DNA from: Epinephelus fuscoguttatus
Lineage: Eukaryota > Chordata > Actinopteri > Perciformes > Serranidae
NCBI RefSeq assembly: GCF_011397635.1
Contig: NC_064769.1
Span: 18,617,207 to 18,681,206 of the forward strand
Direction: 5' to 3'
DNA: 64,000 bases
Positions within the stretch are counted from its first letter, which is position 1. Each line of letters starts with the position of its first letter. The notes under the pieces were generated by a model, which saw only the letters and a list, made by a program, of their open reading frames with translations, did not search any database and was not told the origin of the DNA. The position numbers and the translations under genes were made by a program. Positions 28,001 to 40,000 of the stretch are shown piece by piece.

Positions 28001-31000
28001 CACAAAAAAAAAACATTATAGTCCAGACCGCGGATATTCGGTACATAATCTGAGATGGGAACAGAGATTCAGAGGTCTGGCACCAGGAAAGTGAAATAAG
28101 AAAAATTTAAAGAAGGTGAGAGAGTGCATGTGTAGTGGTACTGCCACAGTACAGTAGTAACAGTGTACAAATCAACACTCACAGAGGACCTGCTGTGAAA
28201 ATTATATATCAAACTTTGAAGCAGCAGACACCCAGTAGTCGCCTCTATCTCGGCCCTGCGAGTCAGCCTGGACAATAGAAAGACATATGGACAGCAATTA
28301 AGTAGCAGCTGGTATCAATCAGGAATGGCAGCAGGCTGCAAAGTCGATAAATAAGGAGGTTTCACCTGTTATTGCCTGCCAGAAGCTTTTCCTTATCCCA
28401 TATAAAGTGACAGAGCTGCTCACAAAAGATACAAGCGACTCACTCATGCTGTTAAACTCCCTGAAGCCCAGTCTATTAGACTGAGAGCCATTAAACCTGT
28501 TGCATTTACAGTAAAATGAATAATATGACACTTTGGGAAATTTATTCACTGTCTTGCTGATAATTAGATGAAGTGATTGATATCACGCTCATATTTGTTT
28601 GTTAAAGCTACATCCTGTGAGCTTAGCTTAGTTCAGCATTAAGACTAAAAGCAGAGGGAAACAGTTAACTTGGCTCTGTCTAAAGGTAACAGAAAATATT
28701 GTCATTGTGAGGAAACACCAGGATGCCACTATCCTGCCAAGAAATAGTGCAGCATATATCACCGGGTAACACCACAGCATGATGCTTTTACACTTCAGTT
28801 TTTGTATGGGATAAAAAATCAAGATATAACATGTCAATTAGTGAGCTTTAGAAATGCTGATACAGTAGGTGTTTTTTTGTGTGCAAGGTCCCCTCCTGTG
28901 TTAATTTTAGACTTTCAGGGACAGTGTGTCAATCCCTTTTTTAAAATGAACCTCAATTTTTACAGTGAATGTGCAGTTTCTGCTGGTTAAATGCATATAG
29001 AACGTACAGAAAATAAACTTAGAATGTAGGCTAAAAACATTTGTTTTAAGGTTTACTTCCTTAGGTTTAGCCACCAAAAGACTTCAGCTATGGCTTCGGA
29101 AAAAAAAAAGGTTTATCTCAAGATAAGTAACTATAAGTAAGTTTGTTACTAACGTCGCTTCCCGTCATGTGACATACTAGCACACTGTGTTGTTATTAAA
29201 ATTGGATTGACTTTCACACAGGGCACAAACAGCCAGCACCTAGGTCAAAGTCCAGTGTTTGTTTGACCCATTCACATCCACTCCCACCGGCCCTATGCAG
29301 ACTTTCTTGTTCTTTATAGCACAGCTGCCCCCCCCAGCATCAAGAAATGCTGGACCCATCACCTCTGTGTGTCAGTGTCTGACGCCAATGGGCCCTGACA
29401 AGCGTTTGCGGAAGTTCATGGAGGCCAGCAGTAATCATGTTTATCCTAAATACAAGAAAAGCTAACCACATTTTATTTTGAAACAAAACATTCACCACTT
29501 ATTAAATCAACAACAATAAAACCCAATTGTATTTATTGTTGCTGTAGTAAAATGTAACCTATGTCATAATGAAAACCCCCTCCTTTGAAAATGGGCAAAA
29601 AAAGAACTGCAGATGGTCTGCCACATGACCAGGCATGTGTTAATATGAGTAAATCAGATTTAAGGAGGGTCCATTCATGGGAGCTTTTCAGGGGCCCAGC
29701 CTTTTCTGTGGGCAAGCCTATCTTTAGGTTAAGCTAATTAGCTGCTGGCTGTTGTGTACAGAGAGTACTATCAATCTTTTCTAATTCTCAACAAGAGGGC
29801 ATATTATTGTATTTCTCAAAATGTTGATTAGCACTCATAAAATAATCCAAATCTTAAAATTCAAGATTGATCCCAACACGCATTGTCTCTGTCTCTTCAG
29901 AGGTGGCTACGATGACGCCTTCATGGCCCAGCTAGAGGGGAACCTAAATCCTTTCTTCCAGGCCATGTGCCGAGCGCAGACCCTTCAGTTCCCCCACAAA
30001 CGCAGCAGCATGGTCAGCCTGGACAGCATCCGCAGAGACCCGCGCTGGAGAGACCCCAACCTTCATGAGGTGATCTCTATGCTCAGCCACCCAATGGACC
30101 CAGTCAAGTCCAACGCTGCTGCCTATCTGCAGCACCTGTGTTACGAGAATGACCGCATCAAGCAGGAAGTGCGGCAGCTCAATGGGGTGCCGATCTTGGT
30201 GGAATTATTGGACCACCCTAAAGCTGAGGTCCATCGCAAGGCCTGTGGCGCTTTGCGCAACATATCCTATGGAAAAGACCACAATAACAAAATGGCTATC
30301 AAGAACTGTGACGGCATTCAAGCTTTAGTGAGACTAATGAGGAAGTCTAGCAGCATGGAGGTCAAAGAGTTAGTCACAGGTACAGCTCAGTTCCTCATTC
30401 TCCCTGGAGCTATATCCTGCAACCTCTACTTTGCCTCTACAGATTTTGTTTTCCTTCCTTTGCAGGCACTTTGTGGAACCTCTCCTCACATGAGCCGCTG
30501 AAGATGATGGTAATCAACAGCGGGCTTCAGACACTGACTGATGAGGTCATCATCCCACACTCAGGCTGGAGGAGAGACACAACCGACCCCTCCAAACTGC
30601 TGAGTGCTGAGTGGACAACAGTCTTCAAAAACACCTCTGGATGTCTGAGGTACACTTTAATTCTGTCATGGAACAAATGACAACAGCTACTAGAAGCTGG
30701 AGCTTCTTGCAGCTTTGTTAACAGAGTTGTTTCTGCAGGAACGTCAGCTCGGATGGGGCAGAGGCTCGACAGAGGTTGAGGGAGTGTGAGGGGCTGGTGG
30801 ACGCGCTCCTTCATGCCCTCCAGTCAGCTGTCACCAACAAGGACACTGACAATAAGGTCACTTGAGTCATCACACTGACTTGAATTTAGAGACTTCAGAA
30901 AAAATGTTGCAAAAGAAGATTATAACAAAACTAGCACCCTGATACATTTAGGCAAAATAATCAAAATTACTGTTTAATGACTATTAGTCATTTTGGTTAT

Positions 31001-34000
31001 CAAATGCTGTGTTGTAGAAGAGAATTTTTAGTCAAGTGAGCCATTTTCCTGAAATAGTCAGTTACTATCCATTATGTATCCAGCTGAATCCACTGAGACT
31101 TCTCTCTCACACTTCACTGATTCAGCATCAAATTTAGGTTTATAGCTTGTAAACAACTGTATTTGATTCAGACATTTAAAAGAAAAACTCCAGGAGATTT
31201 CAACCTGGACCCTATTTTCCCATGTTTTTTGTCTTTTTTTCTTTTTAATTGGTCCAGTATTGAGAGAGAATAATCCCTACTGGTCAATGAAACATTTTTC
31301 TCCACCATTCACTTCATCCAGTCTGTTTGTTATCGTGTGTAACCAAGTCTCATTCAAGGAAAAGTCTTGTTCAGAAATCTTTTGAGAGGTAACTTGTTGC
31401 AGGAAGATAATAATAATATGGAAATGTTAGTGAGAGTTGGAGAGAGGAGTGCCAGAAAGTGTTATCTTAAAGATTTTCATTGTCATGGTTGAGTATTTAG
31501 CAGACTTTGAACACTGTGGAAAAGGTAGTGAGATTTCAGAACAAGACTTGGTTACACACAGTAACAAACAGATTGGATTAAGGGACAGGTAAAGAAAAAT
31601 ATTTCATTTTTTCTGTAGGGATTCTTCCCGTAATGTTATCAGACACTTATAATTACAATCTGAGCCTGTCAGTGGCAAACACAAGCACTTTTAGTGGGCG
31701 TAAATTGACAGTAAGAACATGACCGAAGTGGTTACATTGCAGCCTGTTTAGCTGCTGTTGACTGCAGTGATCTCCCTCAGTAATGGATCATTTTCACAAA
31801 TTGTGTCTCCATTAGCTACTTAGACACAAAAACATGGGAAAATACAGAAGTTTCCCTTTAATGCATGACTCCAAAAACAATCAAAGTATGGATAAGGTTT
31901 CTTCAAAGTCTGTAACATTTCCTCAGAATTTCATTTTTGATAGGAAAAATAATCCTTATATTTTATTCTGAAAGGGAATTAGTAAGTATAAACACTCATA
32001 TGACTCCTGCTGCACAGCTTTCTGTACAGCATCTTTAATTGGAATCTTCTGTTGTTGGTCTCCATTCAGTCGGTGGAGAACTGCGTGTGCATCCTGCGAA
32101 ACCTGTCCTATCATGTCCACAAAGAGATACCGGGAGCCGAGCGATTTCAGGAGCCCCATGTCAATCACCTGATGAGATCAGTGGGGCACCAGAAGAAGAA
32201 GAATGAGCCTGACTGTTTTGGCGGGAAAAGACCCAAAGGTTGGTCGGCTGTCATTCGTGATGACAGTCATTATTATATTATTTCAATATAGGTTGCAATA
32301 TGATTTTATCAACTATCATTCCATTTCTCAGGTTGATTTTTTGCTCATTGACAAAACAGAACCCACTCATGAGGACATTTACTGTAACAATTAACACCCC
32401 AAATTAAGACTTTAATAGGCTCTATTTGAATTTCGAGTCTGATAGGGACTTTAAAAAAGCAGTTTCCAAAGCACAAACGACTAATAGAGATGCACTTATG
32501 TCTGATTGTACACACGCTGAGTCATTTTTAGAAGGTTTTACTGTTTATTTTATGATCTTATACTTTGTTTTTCTTCCGTCTTCCTCTCCTCCCATTACAC
32601 TCCACATGCATCTTTTAGTTTTCAATAGTTTCTGTGTTCTGTTTACGTTTAACAGCGTATCTCTGTAAATCAACCATGTTCTCCATTTGAAAATTTTCAT
32701 TTACTTTCAGCATGTCTTGGCTTCGAGCTTAGGTTTCACATTTCTTGCCCTTTTTTATGCCAATGAGAGCCTGAATATTTCATAACCCTGCACATGCAGG
32801 ATCTGATGATATATTTTGCCCTGCAGGAGGAGTGCCAGGTTTCAAAATTGAAAAAGCTTGTTTATACTGAGTTACATCAGTTATGTGATTTTAACACCAT
32901 GCAAGGGATGTACATAACAAGCAAGACAGTTTTTAAAACTGTGAGAAACATTTGGTAGTGATGCATAATGGATACTGTGTAAGTAACAATTTGAGTAACA
33001 GCTGATATACAGTAACTAAATGGCTGCAGCAATCCGAGCTGCAGGATACAGCTTGATGGAGAAACAACAGGGTTAGAGTTAATTGTGATTTAAAGTTTTA
33101 TAGCTTTTCACCACTGCTAGGCTTTCAGCTAAATTGACAAATCCCTCTGTGAGCCAAACATCAATGTGATACTGTCAGTTCCCCCCAGTGTCTCACCACA
33201 TGGAGGCTCTGTGTTTTCTGCATAATCTAATCTTTGACATTGTTCTTCTTCTCCCTTCATATTCATCAGAGGAGTGGTTCAATCAAGGTCAGTCTGCTCG
33301 TTACTCACGAATATTTCCATGGCAGCAATATTGTGATTCAATACCACATTAAATTTGCTGACATTCTCCATCTGTGTATTGATATAATGAAAACTGGTGT
33401 TTGTGTGCATGTATGTGTCTGTGATGTACAGGTTGGAAAAATGGATTAATGGACAGAAAATACGGTACATTGGATTTACCAAAACGTACAGAACAAATGA
33501 AAGGTATATACTTGATAAAAAAATGTAATCACCCTCACATAAAACATTGTATTCTAAATTTAACACACTTACTGATTGCGGTAACACTCGCAGTGACATT
33601 TGGAAATACATTAGGCTTATTACTAATACATTAAAGTAGATAGCTTATGTATCATATATCATTATCATACGTCACTAAGGTTAAGAATCAGTACCTGCTT
33701 TCTGTGTTATGCTATTTGCTTTGTATGCATGACACTGGCATGGCCTGAAAGAGAATTCATTTAAATTCAAAGCCACACTCCAGCACCTGCACCACTTGAG
33801 GAGAGTTTCATTACTAAAACAAAATGACCCTCCGACTGAAAGACATTTTTATCTGGCAACATCTAGAGGAGGAACATTTCCTCTGGCAGGCACCGGAATT
33901 TACTCAAGATGCTGCCTGACACTGATATATCTTTATTTGCACGCACTAAATTGTCTTTAGCTTTTGTGTAGCTGTGTGGCTGTTTTTAGTCATGAATGCA

Positions 34001-37000
34001 TTCTGTATATAGAAACTACAAGATTGTTTTTTCGCCACAATAGTACTGTAGTGCGGAATCCTGTATATATGGATCATGGCTGCTGTTTGAACAGAGATCA
34101 AAGCTGAGCTCATGCCTCCCACACTCCAGCCAGTGAATGCAAATCAGTATGACAAGCATGTTACGGTCCCGGGTCAGCTTTATACTACTTGTCAGTGATC
34201 CAGCAGCCTCCACTGCGTCAGTACAAAAATAAAAACCTCTGCAGGACTCTGACAGAGTTGTAGTTTGCTTTTTTGTACTGTCCAGTATACCTAGTGACCT
34301 AAACTAATCTAGGTAAAGTGTGAAACAATGTTTATATGATAATAACACCATCATTTAAAGGAACAGTTCACCTTAAAATCAAAAATACATACTTTTCCTC
34401 TTACCTGTAGAGCTGTTTATCAATTAATATTGTTTGGGTATGAGTTGCTGAGTGTTGGAGATATCGGCCGTAGCAATATCTGCCATCTCTGGAACATAAT
34501 GGAACTAGATGGCACTCGGCTCAGGAGGTAGAGTGGGTCATCCACTAATCGGAAGATCGGTGGTTCTATCCCTGGCTCCTTCAGTCCACATGTTGTAGTA
34601 TCCTTGGACGAGATATTAAACCTCAAATTGCTCCTGATGATTGCGTTGACTGGTTGAAAACTGAGTCACAGGTGGCACCTTGTATTGTAGCCTCGGCCAC
34701 CAGTGGGTGAATAGGGGAATGTGACAAGTGGTTTAAAAAATGGAGTTTGAGTAGTTGAGTCTGATACATTTGAAAAACTCAACAGCAATGTCTCTTTCAA
34801 GAAATTATGACCCAGTTACTCAAGATAATCCACAGACCTTGTTGTGAGCAGTTTCATGTTGGAACTATTTTCTCTCTACTGAACTACACCTGCCAACTGT
34901 ATCACCACGCAAAGGGAGCGTGCATCTACCGCTAGCTCACCTAGCACCACTGAGGTAGCTAACATTACAGCTCAGCCGAGGAGGACACCATTAATGTTTA
35001 CATCTTGTACTGTCTCAAGCACAAGCCTCTTGTCCATGAGTAGATGCACATATCCTTCCGCGCAGTGACACAGTTGGTGGGTGTAGTTTGTTAGAAAGAA
35101 AATAGTTCCTACATGAAACAGCTCACAGCAAGGTCTGTGAATTATCTTGAGTAACCAGGTCATGATTTCTGTACAGAGGCACTGCTGTTTTTCAAATGTA
35201 TTTTTTTGTGCTTTTGAGTGCCATCTAGTTCCATTATATTTGAGAGAAGGCAGACACAGAAAAATATATACTTTTATTTTGGTGGTGAACCATCCCTTTA
35301 TGTATTTAGCCACTGTTGGTCATGCAGGCACTTTTCCACTGCTTGAATATCATCCCTGACTTTCTCTGCTTTTCTGTTAAAGGTTTGGAGCTGCTGTACC
35401 AGCCTGAGGTGGTGAGGCTCTACCTCTCTCTTCTCACCTGCAGTCACAACCACAATACCCTGGAGGCAGCTGCAGGGGCACTGCAGAACCTTGCTGCGGG
35501 ACAGTGGGCTGTGAGTGGATGGAACAGTTGCTAGTTTTTTCACACACTCAGATGTGGAGTATATCCCAAACATAAAAAGGTCTCTTCATAGGACTGGGAA
35601 TTGGAACATTAAACTTTAAGTCAATGCAGTTACTACAGGACATTTTGGTTGGCCCAGTCTATATCCAAGTGAGATTGCTATAGCTGCTGTCATAGTGTCC
35701 TGGTGTCCTTATACATTGTCTATGGAACACATCCAAGATTTGCCTCTTGATGACATCATCACTATCACTCTCTTTGCTGTTCAGTTTAAGGAGAGACTTA
35801 AAATGAACCATGAATAAATAACATAAATCAGTTTATTTTGGAGGTGTATTTACCATCTAAGTCAGATCACAATGTGCAGGGTCAACAAGACATCCTCCTC
35901 AGGCTCGTAAATGCCCAGAGAAGCTTTTTTTGGCTGGATGGGTTTTGTTTCTGAGGCTGCATCAATGTGCAACTGTGCAGAAGGGGGAAAATGTGGGGTT
36001 GATCATCTTTATCCAACTGGACTCTCCACATTGACTTTGTCACTAGCCCATATGATCAAAAATCACTTTTACTGCTATGTACTCCAAGTGGATCCATAGG
36101 CATGTCAAATAATGTGCTTTGCCAAGACGTACTACGCCATGAATGTCACTATAATTTAACACAAACGCAGAGGCCGTGCTCAGATTAAAGGAGTTTTAAA
36201 GTCCTTAGATTGTGTGATCGAGTTGTATCACACACAGGAGAGCAGTTGTGAGAGCAGGACTTAGTTCTTACTCATGGTATTTTTACAGTGTACTTGTGGA
36301 GATATGACTTGTTTGTAAGGGTGGAGAAATAGATGGGTGTAAAGGAGGGGATACTCCCAATCATCAGTCAGCTGTTATATATTCCTGGATTTGTTCTTGC
36401 AGTGGTCCAGCTACATCCGGGCCACAGTGAGAAAAGAGAAAGGGCTGCCCATTCTGGTGGAGCTGCTGCGTTCAGATGTGGACAAAGTGGTGCGAGCTGT
36501 GGCGATTGCTCTCCGCAACCTGGCGATGGACAGGAGGAATAAAGACCTAATAGGTAGAGGGCAGGCTTGTGACTTTCATCTGCATACACATGGCTCTACA
36601 CCTGCACACTAACTGTGGGTTGTTGTCTCTCTGTCATTATAGGGAGCTATGCTTTGAGGGACCTGGTCGGTAATCTGCCATGTGGGCAGCAGCACCCAGC
36701 GAAGAATCTTGAGGGAGATACCGTGGTGTCTATTCTGAATACCATCCATGAGATTATCACAGATAGCCCAGAGAACGCCCGAGCGCTCATACAGGGTCAT
36801 GCTGTGCAGAAACTGGTGGCCATCAACAAGTCAAGGTACTTTAATGCAGGACTTCTGATTTCAAAGGTGCCTTTATATTTTTACACAGAACCAAATAACG
36901 CAGCATCATGCAGCTCCGGTGTGTGATTTTAGACAGTGCACCGGCATTACCGAAGCAAAAGAGGCATGAAGAGTGTGACACATCACAAAACAGCACTGGC

Positions 37001-40000
37001 TTCTAGTATAGTGGTTCCCAACTGGTCCAGCCAGGGGGTCCAGATTTCTCCTTAGTCAATAGTTCAGTGCCCACACAGTTTAATACATTCTGTGTCATGC
37101 TTGCATTTGGCCATGTCCTCGAGCTAGTTTACTGTCTTTGTTAAGTAGCTGTCCGCCTGTCACTCACTCTTAAGCAGGAAACAGCACTTCAAAATAAAAG
37201 CACTGTGCTGGAAAGTCACTGTACTTCAAAATAAAGTGTGTTTTTTACAAACTTGACATGTTGGTGAGTCACTTGCGGTTGATTTAGAATGGACCCATGA
37301 CCCACTTTTGGACTGTGACCAACCAGGTGGGAACCACTGCTCTAGTGTGACATTAATATATGCGTCAGCAGCATTTTATAAACAATACAATGGCATAACA
37401 TGACAATAACAATAACAATCATTTACCATCTCTGTTCTATGGTGGCTAATCTCAGTCTCTGCTTGGAGGTTAAGGAGCTCCCAGACCTCATTGTTTCCCC
37501 AGTGTGTGGACATTTTCAGCTGCTGTTGGTCTTCTTTGAGTTAGCTGCTAACTGCTATGAGCTGCTTTTTAATCTCCCGCTGTGGGACACACGTACAACA
37601 TGTTGTAGAAACCTCATGTGCCACTCATGATCTCATCCTGGCAGCTGTCCCTTTTACATAGATGTTGTGACAGCGCTGTTATTACCTCAGTAGAACAAAA
37701 CACAATCATGTCTTTCCATAGTTTTGATATGTACCCTTCATAAAATGGATGGTTGTTACAAAAATATTTTGTATGGCAAGTTCAGCAAAAAGTGATGACA
37801 TTGATCAAAATAATTGACTAATCCCATTGGCAAACAGAGTGAATAAAAACCACTCAGAAGATTCCTACTTAATCGCATGTAATTTTTCACCTATCGCTTG
37901 GATTTACTTCATATTTGCACTAACAATGCATTGATATCTGCTCTATACCTCAAAGCAATATGAATAAATTAAAAGATAAATAAATAAATGGATGAATAAT
38001 AAATAAAAATATATATATTTAATAGAAATAAAGCCTAGGGGCTTTTAAAAACGAAGTTGCTGTCGGCAGAAATTTCACATTTACACCCAGACCCTTTTAA
38101 AAGAAAGTTACTTTAATGGAAGGTAATGATGGTATGTTGGTACAGTTCAGGCCAACACATTGATAAAGCCACTTTACAAACAAACAAACAAACAAACAAA
38201 CAAACAGTACAGGTGGTGCTATACCTCAGTATGTGTAGAGTGAAGAGTAAAATGCAAAGTATTTAAAAAGAAAGTGTTTTTTTTTATCTCTTTTATACCT
38301 TTGAAGAAATACCAAAAATATAAATTTTAATCCCATTCAACCCTGTGGAGCTCAATGGTTTTACAAATGTATCTTTTCTTACAGTTTCTAAAGGTATACA
38401 ATGCAGGATTGTCCGTTACTGCTTGTAAGCACGCTCGCCACCACTGAAGGTGAAAGTAAAAGCCAACCCCAGATTCAGTCGTGTTTGGCATTCACCTCGC
38501 TCTATTTGCGTTTTCTCTTGGATGCCTTCTGCGTATGGTCTGGCACCTGGTTGCTACCTTTTTATAAAGCCCCGACCTCACCTGGATGCTGTGGGAGCGC
38601 GTGCACATAAACAACTTGAACTCAGAAAATAGGTAAAAAAAAAATAAGAAAATAGAGGCAGAGGGCAGAGTCTCCGCAGAAAAATACACCGTCACACTCT
38701 TCTAATGGGTCATAAGTGATGACTGAGTGGGATTGCTTTTGTGTACGTCTATACGTATATTGTTTTATTTAAAGAAAATCCTGCATAGTATGTCTTTAAA
38801 TTAGACACTCCAGGCTCACTATAATTGATGCTGTTACCACGTTTAAAGACTTTACACAGATTTTTTCTAGTTATTCTCAATTCCATACTCGCCTCTCTTT
38901 GTGTAATTTCTTACAACTCATAAACACCATTCTACAGTCCACACCTTTTTTTTTTTTTGGATAGATCCAATATCGCCCTTTGAAACAGTGCAAGGGACAT
39001 GTCCCCTATGTCCCCCCATAAATTACACCCCTACTTTAATGTCTTTTAATTAGATTTTAAACTTCCTACCTCTATACAAAATCTAGATATATACTGCATT
39101 CCAAACTAAGCAATAAAAAGCAAAACTGATTAAGTAATAATGATACAGCTTGCTAAACAGAAATCCTACAACTGCTTAATATCTGTTTATACTTCAGACG
39201 CAGCCTCGGTGCATCAGCTCATGATATAATAAGCACCATATCCCAGAGCAATCAGAAATGCATTTTAATCATCAGGACAGTTTTGTCTCAGAGCTGTCCC
39301 CTGTTGTTTACCACAGTGTCTAATTGATTTATTGTCAGCCAATCCGCACGGGAGACTAAGGCAGCTTCCCACGTGCTCCAGACAATATGGGCCTACAAGG
39401 ACCTGCGAAACACCCTGAACAAGGCCGGCTGGAACAAGAGCCACTTCAAGGTATTTGTTACTATTACTCAGATGTGGCATGATGACTATACAAAGCTCTT
39501 TATAGCTGGTGATGTAAGTAGAGAAATAATAACACAGTGTCAAATATGGATAGGGGAAAACAAACATTCTGTGTTTTGTCAGATAAAAAGAAAAGTGCAA
39601 ACAATAATATTTGGGCATGATCTGAACCCAGAAAATCCTGTGCACAGTTGTCTGTAGGCTACTGAGCACTGGGACACAAGATGCTCATTATGAAAGATGT
39701 AAAAGGGATCAATACATTTAAGCTGTTACATCCAAAACATGATGAAAAATAAAAGGTGTATCACTGTCCAAGTAATTCAGTGCTTCTAATCAAACCAATG
39801 TAATACCCTTTTATGAAATTAGGACAACAGGAAAACATCAGATTCTGGTTGTCATCCAGTAATGTAATCCCTTTTTTGTCCTTCAAAGCCAACAACCACC
39901 GGAGTGACTAAAAAATCCAAGAGTGGGAAGCAAGGCAGCGATGACATCACCTTGCCTCTCATGGACAAAAACCAAGGTCAGCAAATCACTGCATGCGTTC

